Shown: positions 32,360 to 41,306 of the stretch, piece after piece
Layout of the letters: every line of letters begins with the position of its first letter
Numbering within the stretch: the stretch's first letter is position 1
Assembly (NCBI GenBank): GCA_017553545.1
Contig: JAFZKT010000030.1
Span: 1-47,331 of the forward strand
DNA: 47,331 bases
Direction of reading: 5' to 3'
From: Bacteroidales bacterium
Lineage (GTDB): Bacteria > Bacteroidota > Bacteroidia > Bacteroidales > UBA932
Notes under the pieces: model-generated
Database searches by the model: none
What the model saw: the letters and a program-made list of their open reading frames with translations, nothing else
Told to the model about the DNA's origin: nothing
Made by a program: the position numbers and the translations under genes

Positions 32360-32920
32360 TTATTTAGCCGAGGCAGTCTTACCGGCCTTGCGGCGGAGCT
32401 GCTCGCCCACAAACTTGATACCCTTGCCCTTGTACGGTTCGGGACGGCGGAACGAACGGATCTTGGCGGCAATCTGGCCGACAAGCTGTTTGTCTGCGCT
32501 CTTGAGAATGAGAATGGGGTTCTCACCTTTGCGGACCTGGGGGGTTTCCGCGGTGACTTCCTTGGGCAGCATGATCTGGATGTCGTGGGAATAACCTACG
32601 GACATGGTGAGCAGCTGACCCTGGGCGGCCACACGGTAACCTACGCCCACGAACTCCTGCTTGATGGTGAAGCCTTCGCTCACGCCCACTACCATATTGT
32701 GGACCAGGGCGCGATACAGGCCGTGCATCGAGCGGAACCGGGGAAGGTCGCTGGGACGGGTGAACTTGATTTCATTTCCCTCGATGGAAACGGTGATGTC
32801 CGGATCCACTTTCTGGCTCATTTCGCCGAGAGGGCCTTTCACCTTCACGATGTTGCCGTCCAGCAGCTGAGCTGTGGTACCGGCCGGAAGGACTACAGGT
32901 AATTTACCGATTCTTGACAT
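32360..32920 (-). CDS. rplF: 50S ribosomal protein L6
   Basis: 186 residues from the ATG at 32920 (MSRIGKLPVVLPAGTT), which is the family start; an upstream ATG at 32950 would overlap rpsH. Two repeated L6 domains, with GVGYRVAAQGQLLTMSVGYS and the conserved RRPEPYKGKGI near the C terminus. Confidence 0.97.
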   Translation of the reverse strand: MSRIGKLPVVLPAGTTAQLLDGNIVKVKGPLGEMSQKVDPDITVSIEGNEIKFTRPSDLPRFRSMHGLYRALVHNMVVGVSEGFTIKQEFVGVGYRVAAQGQLLTMSVGYSHDIQIMLPKEVTAETPQVRKGENPILILKSADKQLVGQIAAKIRSFRRPEPYKGKGIKFVGEQLRRKAGKTASAK

Positions 32921-32934
32921 AGTTTTGGGTACGA

Positions 32935-33330
32935 TTAATATACATAGCAAATCACTTCACCGCCCACATTCAGCTCTTTGGCCTCTTTGTCGGTGATGAC
33001 GCCCTTGGAAGTGGACAGGACTGCGATACCCAGACCATTCAGGACGCGGGGCATGGTGTCCACGTCTGCGTATTTGCGCAGACCGGGCGTGCTCACGCGC
33101 TGGATGCTCTTGATGGCGGCGGCCTTGGTTTCCGGGTGGTACTTCAGGGCGATCTTTATGGTATTGTAGGGCTGGCCTTCAACCACTTTGTAGCTGAGGA
33201 TGTAACCCTTCTCAAACAGAATCTTGGTGATGGCTTCCTTCATGTTGGAGGAAGGGATTTCCACCACTTTCTTACCGGCGAGGTAAGCGTTGCGGATTCT
33301 GGTCAGATAATCTGCGATAGGATCAGTCAT
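32935..33330 (-). CDS. rpsH: 30S ribosomal protein S8
   Basis: 131 residues. MTDPIADYLTRIRNAYLAGK and the end RVLNGLGIAVLSTSKGVITD are canonical; it binds helix 21 of 16S rRNA. In E. coli S8 represses the spc operon through an mRNA mimic of its site; none was traced here. Confidence 0.98.
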   Translation of the reverse strand: MTDPIADYLTRIRNAYLAGKKVVEIPSSNMKEAITKILFEKGYILSYKVVEGQPYNTIKIALKYHPETKAAAIKSIQRVSTPGLRKYADVDTMPRVLNGLGIAVLSTSKGVITDKEAKELNVGGEVICYVY

Positions 33331-33353
33331 TTTCTTCGAACTTTAAATGATTA

Positions 33354-33623
33354 TTACCAGCTGGCCTTCTTTACGCCGGGGATCAGACCCTGGGAAGCCA
33401 TCTCGCGGAACTGAATACGGCTGAGGCCGAATGCGCGCATGTAACCCTTGGGGCGTCCGGTGAGGGAGCAGCGGTTGTGGAGACGTACGGGGCTCGCGTT
33501 TTTGGGGAGCTTGTCCAGGGCGGCATAATCGCCGGCCTCTTTCAGAGCGGCCCGCTTGGCGGCGTACTTAGCAACTAATTTCGCGCGTTTGACTTCGCGA
33601 GCTTTCATTGATTCCTTTGCCAT
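33354..33623 (-). CDS. rpsN: 30S ribosomal protein S14 (zinc-free form)
   Basis: 89 residues, the long form without the two CxxC motifs. Ends with the family signature [19 protein letters not shown], then [20 protein letters not shown]. It sits between rplE and rpsH. Confidence 0.98.
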   Translation of the reverse strand: MAKESMKAREVKRAKLVAKYAAKRAALKEAGDYAALDKLPKNASPVRLHNRCSLTGRPKGYMRAFGLSRIQFREMASQGLIPGVKKASW

Positions 33624-33629
33624 GCTATA

Positions 33630-34229
33630 CTAGTTATTATGTTTCTTGAAAGGAAGGCCGAAAGCCTTGAGGAGGGCGTGTGCCTCTTCGTCGGTCTTGG
33701 CGGTGGTGACAAAAGTGATTTCCACACCGTGGATACGGGGGTTCTTGTCGATCTCGATTTCAGGGAAGATGATCTGCTCCTTGATACCGAGGGTGTAGTT
33801 GCCCTGACCGTCCATTTTCTCGGAGATACCGTTGAAGTCGCGGATACGGGGAAGGGCCACACGGATGAGGCGCTCCAGGAATTCGTACATGCGGACGTCG
33901 CGGAGGGTAACCTTGGCGCCGATGGCCATTCCTTTACGGAGTTTGAAGTTGGAGATATCCTTACGGGAGTTGGTGATGACAGCCTTCTGACCGGCGATGA
34001 TGCTCAGTTCTTCGGCGGCTTCTTCCACCATCTTCTTGTCCTGGGTTGCATCGCCCACACCTTCGTTGAGGGTGATCTTCACCAGACGGGGAACCTGCAT
34101 CACGGTGGTGTAGGAGAACTGCTTCACCAGCGCAGGAACGATTTCCTCTTTATAGACCTTCTTGAGGTCCGGGGTGTACCCGGTAGGAAGCGCCTGGGCT
34201 TCTGCGGGTTTGCTTGCTTTCTTTGCCAT
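33630..34229 (-). CDS. rplE: 50S ribosomal protein L5
   Basis: 199 residues, about 20 longer than E. coli L5 because of an Ala/Lys-rich N-terminal extension ([20 protein letters not shown]). The core has [19 protein letters not shown] and the 5S rRNA-contact region; the end [11 protein letters not shown] is typical. Confidence 0.97.
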   Translation of the reverse strand: MAKKASKPAEAQALPTGYTPDLKKVYKEEIVPALVKQFSYTTVMQVPRLVKITLNEGVGDATQDKKMVEEAAEELSIIAGQKAVITNSRKDISNFKLRKGMAIGAKVTLRDVRMYEFLERLIRVALPRIRDFNGISEKMDGQGNYTLGIKEQIIFPEIEIDKNPRIHGVEITFVTTAKTDEEAHALLKAFGLPFKKHNN

Positions 34230-34231
34230 AA

Positions 34232-34546
34232 TTACTTGATCTGGTCTCCGGTTGTTTTAGCAATGCGCACTTTCTTACCATCGACTTCCTTGTGGGCAAT
34301 GCGGGTGGGCTTGCCGGCGGCGTCAACCAGGTTGACGTTGGAGATGTGGATGGCGGCTTCCTGCTTGATGATACCTCCCTGGGGAGCCTTGGAGTTGGGT
34401 TTGGTGTGCTTGGACACCATGTTCACGCCCTCTACGATGACGCGTTCCTTGTCACGGAGCACTTCCAGCACTTTGCCGGTCTTGCCCTTGTCGTTACCGG
34501 CATTCACATACACGGTATCGCCCTTCTTGATATTGAACTTTTTCAT
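34232..34546 (-). CDS. rplX: 50S ribosomal protein L24
   Basis: 104 residues. N-terminal KOW motif ([20 protein letters not shown]) and [14 protein letters not shown]. It starts assembly of the large subunit. Two bp separate it from rplE. Confidence 0.97.
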   Translation of the reverse strand: MKKFNIKKGDTVYVNAGNDKGKTGKVLEVLRDKERVIVEGVNMVSKHTKPNSKAPQGGIIKQEAAIHISNVNLVDAAGKPTRIAHKEVDGKKVRIAKTTGDQIK

Positions 34547-34558
34547 ACGCGTATAATA

Positions 34559-34924
34559 TTAGAGGACTTCGGGAGCCAGGGAAACGATTTTCATATAGTT
34601 CTCGCGGAGTTCGCGGGCCACGGGGCCGAAGATACGGGTTCCGCGGAGTTCGCCGGCGCCGTTGAGGAGGACGCAAGCGTTTTCGTCGAAACGGATATAG
34701 GAACCGTCCGGACGACGGATTTCCTTCTTGGTGCGCACGACGACGGCCTTCGTCACGGTGCCCTTCTTGATGTCGCCACCGGGGATGGCGCTCTTGACGG
34801 TCACGACGATGGTTTCGCCGATGGTGGCGTAACGGTGACGGGTGCCGCCCAGCACACGGATGCAAAGGACTTCCTTAGCACCGCTGTTGTCGGCCACCGT
34901 TAAACGTGATTCCTGCTGTATCAT
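34559..34924 (-). CDS. rplN: 50S ribosomal protein L14
   Basis: 121 residues. [20 protein letters not shown], then [20 protein letters not shown] and [20 protein letters not shown], as in nearly all bacteria. Confidence 0.98.
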   Translation of the reverse strand: MIQQESRLTVADNSGAKEVLCIRVLGGTRHRYATIGETIVVTVKSAIPGGDIKKGTVTKAVVVRTKKEIRRPDGSYIRFDENACVLLNGAGELRGTRIFGPVARELRENYMKIVSLAPEVL

Positions 34925-34926
34925 AA

Positions 34927-35181
34927 TTACTTGACTTTTTCTACGATTTCAACTAATCTCCAGTTCTTGGTCTTGCTGAGCGGACGGGTTTCCATGATGC
35001 GGACGGTGTCTCCTTCGGAGCACTCGTTCTTGGCGTCCTCGGCCACGAACTTGGTGGTCTTCTTTACGAACTTGCCGTAAATGGGGTGTTTTTCGTGCGT
35101 TTCAACGGCAACCACGATGGTCTTGTCCATCTTGTTGCTCACCACGATGCCAACCCTTTCCTTGCGAAGATTTCTTTCCAT
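34927..35181 (-). CDS. rpsQ: 30S ribosomal protein S17
   Basis: 84 residues. OB fold with [37 protein letters not shown] and the [20 protein letters not shown] signature. Confidence 0.98.
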   Translation of the reverse strand: MERNLRKERVGIVVSNKMDKTIVVAVETHEKHPIYGKFVKKTTKFVAEDAKNECSEGDTVRIMETRPLSKTKNWRLVEIVEKVK

Positions 35182-35187
35182 AGTTCT

Positions 35188-35385
35188 TTAGTTCTGCTGT
35201 TTTTCTTTCTCGGCCAGAATGGTGATCATGCGGGCAATGTCCTGACGGGTCTTGCGGATCTTGGAGGTGTCCTCCAGCGGAGAGATCGCATGATTGAGCT
35301 TCATGGTGTCGAGGTTGCTTTTTTCCACTTCGATGCGGTCCTTAAGATCGGCCACCGACATCTCACGTACTTCGGATACTTTCAT
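35188..35385 (-). CDS. rpmC: 50S ribosomal protein L29
   Basis: 65 residues of two antiparallel helices (EVREMSVADLKDRIEVEKSN, IRKTRQDIARMITILAEKEK). A GGAGG lies 8 bases before the ATG. Confidence 0.97.
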   Translation of the reverse strand: MKVSEVREMSVADLKDRIEVEKSNLDTMKLNHAISPLEDTSKIRKTRQDIARMITILAEKEKQQN

Positions 35386-35393
35386 TTCTTTCT

Positions 35394-35398
35394 CCTCC
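35394..35398 (-). promoter_or_regulatory. Shine-Dalgarno sequence before rpmC
   Basis: GGAGG within GGAGGAG, 8 bases before the ATG. Third such site in this operon. Confidence 0.7.
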
Positions 35399-35403
35399 AG
35401 TGA

Positions 35404-35826
35404 TTATTCTTCAACATAATCCCTGCGAACCACGAACTTGGTGGCGACGGGGAGCTTATTGGCGGCAAGACGCATTGCCTCCTTGGCGACGGCGAGGGAA
35501 ACGCCCTCTGCCTCGAAGAGGATACGGCCGGGAGTGATAGGGGCTACGAAACCCTGAGGGTCACCTTTACCTTTACCCATACGGGTATCCAGCGGCTTGG
35601 CGGTGAAAGGCTTCACGGGGAAGACGCGGATCCAAATCTGACCTTCACGGTTCATTCTGCGGGAGATGGCCTGACGGGCAGCCTCGATCTGGTGGGCGGT
35701 GAGCCAGCAGTTTTCCAGGTTCTTGAGGCCGAAGGAACCGAATGCGAGCTGGTTTCCACGACCGGAATTGCCCTTCATGCGGTTTTTCTGCTCCCTTCTG
35801 AATTTTGTTCTTTTAGGCTGTAACAT
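35404..35826 (-). CDS. rplP: 50S ribosomal protein L16, first gene of the operon
   Basis: 140 residues. [40 protein letters not shown] and [21 protein letters not shown] are canonical L16, which sits next to the A site and the peptidyl transferase centre. In most bacteria rplP follows rpsC; here no ribosomal gene precedes it. A consensus promoter and a foldable leader do, so the S10 cluster is broken at this point. Confidence 0.97.
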   Translation of the reverse strand: MLQPKRTKFRREQKNRMKGNSGRGNQLAFGSFGLKNLENCWLTAHQIEAARQAISRRMNREGQIWIRVFPVKPFTAKPLDTRMGKGKGDPQGFVAPITPGRILFEAEGVSLAVAKEAMRLAANKLPVATKFVVRRDYVEE

Positions 35827-35858
35827 TGCTGTAATGTTTAAATAATTTCCTTATTAGT

Positions 35859-35898
35859 CCCTAACTAATTGAGGCTCAATGCATTACACACATTAGGG
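35859..35898 (-). promoter_or_regulatory. foldable leader of the rplP operon
   Basis: In the 5' leader (about 80 bases) CCCTAA (RNA from 35893-35898) can pair with TTAGGG (35859-35864), enclosing a second inverted pair ATTGAG/CTCAAT (35868-35880). A candidate for regulation by a ribosomal protein; no known motif recognised. Confidence 0.45.
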
Positions 35899-35914
35899 CC
35901 CAATTTGGGGATTG

Positions 35915-35945
35915 CAAAGTTACAAAAAAATTCGGAACCGCCAAA
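35915..35945 (-). promoter_or_regulatory. consensus promoter of the ribosomal protein operon
   Basis: -33 TTTG (35942-35945), 19 bases, -7 TAACTTTG (35915-35922). Perfect fit to the Bacteroidota consensus with a T-rich spacer. Confidence 0.9.
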
Positions 35946-36093
35946 CTTTTTTACAAAATATTTCAACATTTTCGACCGCGAAAGTTGACACCTAACTATG
36001 CGGTTTTTCCGTCACTTACGAAAGTGGTGCAAAAAAAGTTTGCGTGGTTTTCGACACACGTTCAGGCCATCTCTGCAATTCCCCGAAAAAAAG

Positions 36094-36101
36094 TATATTT
36101 G
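36094..36101 (+). promoter_or_regulatory. probable -7 box for the 36121-37805 genes
   Basis: TATATTTG, 19 bp before the ATG at 36121. No clear -33 TTTG at 19 bases. It is divergent from the rplP promoter. Confidence 0.55.
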
Positions 36102-36120
36102 CAGAGAAAAGAATAGAGTA

Positions 36121-37056
36121 ATGAAAAAGTACGTATACTTCCTCACGGCCCTGCTGGTTATTGCGGGATGCGACGGTTTAATCAAAATCACCGACAACTC
36201 CGGAAACGGGAACGGCGGCGGTAACAGCGAAGGCGACAACCCCTCTACGGATAACGGGACGAACATAGTTACCCAGCCCAAGGGTGCCGTCAAGCGCATC
36301 TTCGACGTCCAGACCGACAACCGCGGGTGGCACAATTTCGACTATGACGACGTCTATATCTATGACGCCCAGGGAAGAATCGTCACCGACAAATGCAACC
36401 AGAAAACCTACAACGGACAGACGGGGCAACTGCTTTGGGATGACGATTACGAGTACACGTACTACTATAACGGCACCCAGTATGAATGGTGGAACAGCCC
36501 GGACCGCAAAGACAAAGCCCATGAAGGCACGCTGAACGCGAAAGGCCAGCTGATCTCGCTGAAACGGGGCAGCTCCAGGACCGACACCTTCACCTATGAC
36601 GCCGACGGCCACCTGACCAAATTCGTCAAGGACTCCGGCGGCGGCAACAAAACCACCGTCACCTATACCTGGAACGACGGGCTCATGATATCCTCCGTGA
36701 CCGCCGTCACTTCCGGCGCCAGCACGGTAAGTACGGAGCGCCGCTACATCTACGGGCGCGCCAATCCCACACTGGGCCACTATCTGGACCTGAACATCCG
36801 GTTCTGCTTCCCCGAAACCAACCAGATCATGATGGTGGGGCTGGGCCCGGAGAGAATGCTTACGGATGTGTTGATCTCTTCTTCGGCGAAAGCCACCTCC
36901 GATGACAAGATTGAACGCCACATCGAGTATAAATGGGATTCCAACTCGCGGATAACCGGGATAGAGCGCACCATTCTCAAATTCCCCTGCGCGGAGGAGG
37001 ATATCGTCCGTACCGAACGGGACATCGACACCTACACCGTCACTTACTACAATTAA
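36121..37056 (+). CDS. RHS-like/DUF4595-like lipoprotein
   Basis: 311 residues from the ATG at 36121, which gives a lipoprotein signal (LLVIAGCDG, Cys17); a longer frame upstream crosses the promoter. A Gly/Asn/Ser linker (about 26-50) is followed by Tyr-rich repeats of the YDAQGRIV and TYDADGHLTKF type, as in RHS/YD repeats and the DUF4595-like lipoproteins of Bacteroidota. Function unknown; such repeats form shells or bind glycans. The last base of its stop codon is the first base of the next ATG. Confidence 0.82.
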   Translation: MKKYVYFLTALLVIAGCDGLIKITDNSGNGNGGGNSEGDNPSTDNGTNIVTQPKGAVKRIFDVQTDNRGWHNFDYDDVYIYDAQGRIVTDKCNQKTYNGQTGQLLWDDDYEYTYYYNGTQYEWWNSPDRKDKAHEGTLNAKGQLISLKRGSSRTDTFTYDADGHLTKFVKDSGGGNKTTVTYTWNDGLMISSVTAVTSGASTVSTERRYIYGRANPTLGHYLDLNIRFCFPETNQIMMVGLGPERMLTDVLISSSAKATSDDKIERHIEYKWDSNSRITGIERTILKFPCAEEDIVRTERDIDTYTVTYYN

Positions 37057-37805
37057 TGTCCTTCCGCCGCCACATCGTGCTTCTGCTGGCGCTGTTGACC
37101 TTCGGGCCGATGGCAGCCGGTCAGGGCCATGTGCGCCGCGCGATGGAGCGCGCGAAACAGCGGCAGGAGGAGATGGCGCGGAAGGAAGTCGCGGCGGACG
37201 AGCATGCGGCGTCCCAGGGGGCCGGCTATATGCGGATGCTGGTGGCAGGCGGGGACACCACCTACCTGGACAATCTACGGCCCGTTTACGTATTCGGCCA
37301 AAAGGGGAAAAAGTCGGAAAAATCCTGGCGGGAATACTACACGCTGGTCTGGCGCTTTGCCCGCGTTTATCCCTATGCGCTGGCCTCGGGCGGCCTGAAG
37401 CACCAGGTGGACAGCACCCTCAACGCCCGGAAATACGGCGGCATCCGCCGACAAATGTACATCGACGCCATCCAGAAACAGCTGTTCAAGGATTTCGGGG
37501 GCGCGCTGCACGACATGACCATCTCGCAGGGAGCCCTTCTGCTGAAACTCATCGGCCGGGAAACCGGCTTCACGCCCTACGACATCATCCACGATTACAA
37601 GAGCGGCGTCGCCGCCGGCTTCTGGCAGGGTGTCGCCAAACTCTTCGACAACGACCTCAAGAGCCAGTATGACCCGGACGGGGCCGATGCAGCAGTGGAA
37701 CAATTGGTGCAAATCTGGTTGCGGGGGGATTTCCCCGCACTCTACTGGTCTATTTTCTGGGAAGACCCTCCCGTGGTGAAAGTTCCCGAAACCTATTTCA
37801 AATAA
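37056..37805 (+). CDS. DUF4294-family secreted protein
   Basis: 249 residues. The ATG overlaps the upstream TAA by one base, so translation is coupled. Signal peptide ends near PMAAGQG. The core YLDNLRPVYVFG..., WREYYTLVWRFARVYPYA, and LIGRETGFTPYDIIHDYKSG match the Bacteroidota family DUF4294, whose role is unknown to me. A Lys/Arg/Glu-rich helix (about 25-50) follows the signal. Its stop abuts the stop of the convergent phosphoesterase gene with no spacing. Confidence 0.87.
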   Translation: MSFRRHIVLLLALLTFGPMAAGQGHVRRAMERAKQRQEEMARKEVAADEHAASQGAGYMRMLVAGGDTTYLDNLRPVYVFGQKGKKSEKSWREYYTLVWRFARVYPYALASGGLKHQVDSTLNARKYGGIRRQMYIDAIQKQLFKDFGGALHDMTISQGALLLKLIGRETGFTPYDIIHDYKSGVAAGFWQGVAKLFDNDLKSQYDPDGADAAVEQLVQIWLRGDFPALYWSIFWEDPPVVKVPETYFK

Positions 37806-39512
37806 CTACCAGCTCACGTCGGCCGAGTAGGTGTTCCCGAAGCGGTCCGTCACCCGGACCGTGCCCTTGGACGGCGCGGCGGACACCGCCACGCGGAAAA
37901 GCGTGGTAATGGCGCCCGTACTGCTGGCACTGTAATCGGAAGAAGAATTCAGGGCAGGAGAATAGGTCTTGTAGTGGGTCTTTATTTCGGTAGTCGCCAG
38001 GTCATGGCGGTCCGCCGTAAGCACATGTTCCATGGTAAGCGGAGAGCCGCCCTCCGGAATGAAAACCGGCGTCCCCCACTTTTCGTCCCACAGGAAAACG
38101 TTCACGTAGACGCAGCCGTCGCCATAGGCCCCGCGGGGATATGCGTGCATCTGATAATCCTCGTCCAAAAACATGACGGAGCCGTTTTTCATCACGGCAT
38201 GTCCACTGGCGTCATAGTCCCAGTCCCGCCACTTGTATTCCGGTTTCCTGGAGGTCTTCCCCGTAGTGGTTCCAATCCAGTCCGGCCGTTGATAGCGGGT
38301 GGGATGGAAACGCCAGGACACCTGTCCGTGATCCACCTCCACGATGGTGAATCCGCGCGGCGTACCGGAAGAGAGGTATTCATTCAGCCAGAGTTCGCCG
38401 GTGGAACGCGCTACGGTATGCACCTGCACCCTTCTGTGCCGATGACTCTCCGGGTAAACGTAGTTGAACGACGTGTGCGTATGGCCTCCCCAGGCATGGA
38501 CCTCCGCATAGTCGTTGATGAGGTCACCGTACTCCGGCCCGTTGACGGAAGTATTGGTGCGTTCGCTGCCGCTTTCCAGCTTGAACAGGGGCGAATGGGC
38601 CGCCACCATCAGCGTGGTGGAGGTGGGGACGTAGTATAAATCGGCCCGGAGCCAGCTCATGACGGCGTCGGTGAGGCCGGCGTCGTAGTCCCGGAGGGAG
38701 TTGTCGGAATCCCGCAGCTTCATAATCATGTCGTCCAGCACCACGAAGTGGATGCCGCCGATGTTGAAGGAATAGTTGGCCGGCCCGAACCAGCTTTCAA
38801 AATCGGCCGCTCCCGCCACATCGTCCGCCGCATTGGGGTTGTGGTCATGATTGCCGATGACATTGTAGGTGGGGTAAGAGAGCTTCGCCAGGCCGTCCGC
38901 ATAGCGGGAATACAGGGCCGTATTTTCGTGGACGATGTCGCCCAGGCAAAGGCCGTAGACCGCGTGGCCCGTGATGGCCGACGAGACATCGAGGAGCTCC
39001 CGATAGAGGTCCTCACAGATTTCCAGCGAATGGTAGGCGTATTTGTCGGAGGCGGCCCCGGAGGAGCGGGGTTGGGGATCCGCCGTCACCAGGAGGGTGA
39101 AGCGGTCCGGATTCTCAACGGGCGTGAGTTCGTACGAGCCCATGTCGTACACCCCATCCAGGGGGGTTACGTCGGCCAATCTCTTATAGAATTTCGGCAG
39201 CCCCCTCTCCACGGGAGGGATGTAGCCGGAAGGGGTGCTTACCCAGACGAACTTGACGCCGGTGAGGGCGCTTTTGAAGTAGAAACAGCCGTCCGTGCGG
39301 CTCAGGACGCACACCTGACCGTCCGAAACCACCACGCCGGACAGACCTTCTCCGGTCTTGACGTCCACTACGCGGCCCTTGACGTTGTAATCCTTAGGAA
39401 TGGCAGGGTCTGTGGGTTCCGGAGTGGGCGGCGGGGGAATACGCACCGTAGCGGCCTTCTCCTGACAGGCGGCAAGGACGACTAACAGCAGCAATGGGAG
39501 GAACTTCTTCAT
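37806..39512 (-). CDS. calcineurin-like phosphoesterase lipoprotein
   Basis: 568 residues from the ATG at 39512, which begins a lipoprotein signal (VVLAACQEK, Cys16) and overlaps the lpxH stop as ATGA. A Pro-rich linker (24-36) is followed by a beta-sandwich cap (about 42-132), the metallophosphoesterase domain (TADPQP, CLGDIVHE at 189-196, IGNHDHN, AAHSPLF, GGHTHTSF) and a C-terminal domain ending TDRFGNTYSADVSW. It is a close paralogue of residues 285-820 of the gene at 14845 but lacks the fimbrillin-like module. Substrate unknown; the link to lpxH suggests an envelope phosphoester. Confidence 0.9.
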   Translation of the reverse strand: MKKFLPLLLLVVLAACQEKAATVRIPPPPTPEPTDPAIPKDYNVKGRVVDVKTGEGLSGVVVSDGQVCVLSRTDGCFYFKSALTGVKFVWVSTPSGYIPPVERGLPKFYKRLADVTPLDGVYDMGSYELTPVENPDRFTLLVTADPQPRSSGAASDKYAYHSLEICEDLYRELLDVSSAITGHAVYGLCLGDIVHENTALYSRYADGLAKLSYPTYNVIGNHDHNPNAADDVAGAADFESWFGPANYSFNIGGIHFVVLDDMIMKLRDSDNSLRDYDAGLTDAVMSWLRADLYYVPTSTTLMVAAHSPLFKLESGSERTNTSVNGPEYGDLINDYAEVHAWGGHTHTSFNYVYPESHRHRRVQVHTVARSTGELWLNEYLSSGTPRGFTIVEVDHGQVSWRFHPTRYQRPDWIGTTTGKTSRKPEYKWRDWDYDASGHAVMKNGSVMFLDEDYQMHAYPRGAYGDGCVYVNVFLWDEKWGTPVFIPEGGSPLTMEHVLTADRHDLATTEIKTHYKTYSPALNSSSDYSASSTGAITTLFRVAVSAAPSKGTVRVTDRFGNTYSADVSW

Positions 39513-40243
39513 CGGCCCTCTTCCAGCGCGCCGGATTCGGCGTTGAAAACCAACCAGTTGGGTGCGGTCATCCAGTCTCCCAGCACATGCAGGCTGGCGC
39601 TGTCCACGGGGATATCCACCCGGCAGTGATAATGGCCGAAGATGAAGTGATTGACGGGGCTGTGCGCCTGAAATTCCTTGCAGTACTTGTACAGCCGCTC
39701 GTCTTCGCCCTTGAAATGGTAGGCGATGGGCTTTTCGCTGCGGGAACGATGGCTCCAGCCGGTGGCCCAGCGGAAGGCGATCCAGGGGTGGAGGGTGGAA
39801 AACAGCTTCTGCGTCCATTTCCGCGTAAAGAGCCACTTGTTGAACTTGTACACATGGTCTCCGGGGCCCAGTGCGTCGCCGTGTCCCAGGCAGAAGGTCT
39901 GCGTGCCGATCTTTACGACATAGGGCTGCTCCAGAATCCGGATGCCCAGCTCCCCGAAACAGGTCTTGGCCCAGAGGTCGTGGTTGCCGCGGAAGAAGTA
40001 AACCTTTACGCCTTCATCGGCCAGATCCGCCAAAGTACCCAGCACACGGGAATAGCCGCGGGGGATGACATGGCGGTATTCGTACCAGAAGTCGAAGATG
40101 TCGCCCAGCAGGTACAACGCCTGGGTTTCCGCCGGATCAATACCCTTCAGGAACTTCAGAAAGGCTTTTTCGCGGGCGGCGGGGTCTCCCACCGGAAGGC
40201 CCAGGTGGATATCGGAGACAAAGTATGTTAACTGCTTTGGCAT
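39509..40243 (-). CDS. lpxH: UDP-2,3-diacylglucosamine diphosphatase
   Basis: 244 residues. Hydrolyses UDP-2,3-diacylglucosamine to lipid X in lipid A synthesis, at the inner membrane. Metallophosphoesterase motifs: FVSDIHLG (Asp11, His13), LLGDIFDFWYEY, FRGNHDLW, LGHGDALGPGD and FGHYHC; the FDFWYEY and HGD segments separate LpxH from general phosphoesterases. It has a 4-bp ATGA overlap with the next gene and follows uppP directly. Confidence 0.92.
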   Translation of the reverse strand: MPKQLTYFVSDIHLGLPVGDPAAREKAFLKFLKGIDPAETQALYLLGDIFDFWYEYRHVIPRGYSRVLGTLADLADEGVKVYFFRGNHDLWAKTCFGELGIRILEQPYVVKIGTQTFCLGHGDALGPGDHVYKFNKWLFTRKWTQKLFSTLHPWIAFRWATGWSHRSRSEKPIAYHFKGEDERLYKYCKEFQAHSPVNHFIFGHYHCRVDIPVDSASLHVLGDWMTAPNWLVFNAESGALEEGR

Positions 40244-41062
40244 CTACGACAAAATAAAAATCAACACCGCGACGATGAGGCAATAGAGGGCGAACCACTG
40301 GAGCCTGGCCTTCTTCACCAGGGCAATCATCACCTTGCAGGCAAAGAGACCGCTGGCAAAGGCGGCGGCAAAGCCCAGCGCCAGGGGCAGCACGCCCACA
40401 CCGGCGCCGAAACCCTGTTCACCCGTGAACACTTTCAGCAATTCCAGACACTGTTCTCCGAGGATGGGGATAAGTACCATTAAAAAAGAGAACTGCGCCA
40501 TGTTTTCCCGTTTGACGCCGGAGAGGAGACCCGTGGCGATGGTGCTGCCACTGCGGGAAATCCCCGGGAACACGGCCACGGCCTGGGCGACACCCACCGT
40601 AAGGGCCTGCCAATAGGTAATGCCGTTCCTGCCGTCTTTTACCGCCGGCGTCTTGATGCGCTTCCCGGCCTGATCGCTCACCAGCAAAAGGAGGGCGGTA
40701 ACACAAAGGCCGATGCCCACCCACCAGAGGGCGCCGCCGAAGAGGGCCTCCACCTGGTCCTTGAACAGAAAACCGACAAGGGCTACCGGAATGGCGGACA
40801 CCAGGATCTTGCAGATGTAATCCGTCTCGTCGTTATACTTGAACTTGAAAAGGCCCTTGAGCAGTTTCCAGACAGCGCTCCAGAAAACCACGATGGTAGC
40901 CAGCACGGTGGCAAGGTGGACGGCTACGGTGAAATCCATAAACCCATCCGCATCGGCCCCCAGCAGTTCCTCAAAAATGCAGAGATGCCCGGAACTGGAG
41001 ACCGGGAGAAATTCCGTAAGCCCTTGCACCAGGCCCAAAAGAATCGCCTGCCACCAGTCCAT
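40244..41062 (-). CDS. uppP: undecaprenyl-diphosphatase
   Basis: 272 residues, about eight membrane segments. Carries GLTEFLPVSSSGHL (14-27) and FPGISRSGSTIATGLLSG, the two catalytic motifs of the BacA/UppP family. It recycles the lipid carrier for cell-wall and O-antigen synthesis and can confer bacitracin tolerance. One nucleotide separates its stop from lpxH and 2 bp separate it from the DUF3098 gene. Confidence 0.96.
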   Translation of the reverse strand: MDWWQAILLGLVQGLTEFLPVSSSGHLCIFEELLGADADGFMDFTVAVHLATVLATIVVFWSAVWKLLKGLFKFKYNDETDYICKILVSAIPVALVGFLFKDQVEALFGGALWWVGIGLCVTALLLLVSDQAGKRIKTPAVKDGRNGITYWQALTVGVAQAVAVFPGISRSGSTIATGLLSGVKRENMAQFSFLMVLIPILGEQCLELLKVFTGEQGFGAGVGVLPLALGFAAAFASGLFACKVMIALVKKARLQWFALYCLIVAVLIFILS

Positions 41063-41064
41063 CC

Positions 41065-41301
41065 CTATTTCTCCTTTTTGAACGTCAGCATAATGGCCAG
41101 GACTTCCACCACGATCCCCGCCACCATTACGACGGGAGCGGCCACCAGGCGACGGAAGTCGAACATGGCATAGTTGAATACGTCAGGGTTGTCCGAACCG
41201 CCGCCGGAAAGCAGCAGGAATCCCGACGCCAGCACCAGCAGGCCGGCAATCATCAGCTTGATGTTCTTGGCCCCGAGGGCCATCCTGTCCACAGTTTTCA
41301 T
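41065..41301 (-). CDS. DUF3098-family small membrane protein
   Basis: 78 residues with two membrane segments (IKLMIAGLLVLASGFLLLSG and VVMVAGIVVEVLAIMLTF) and a short loop SDNPDVFNYAMFDFRR. The family is found in Bacteroidota between ftsX and uppP, exactly as here. It has no known activity; the constant position suggests a role in division or envelope synthesis. Confidence 0.92.
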   Translation of the reverse strand: MKTVDRMALGAKNIKLMIAGLLVLASGFLLLSGGGSDNPDVFNYAMFDFRRLVAAPVVMVAGIVVEVLAIMLTFKKEK

Positions 41302-41306
41302 TTTAA

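Noticed and set aside
39513..39836. N-terminal extension of the phosphoesterase inside lpxH
   Set aside because: It is a frame shadow of lpxH; the ATG at 39512 begins a clear lipoprotein signal.
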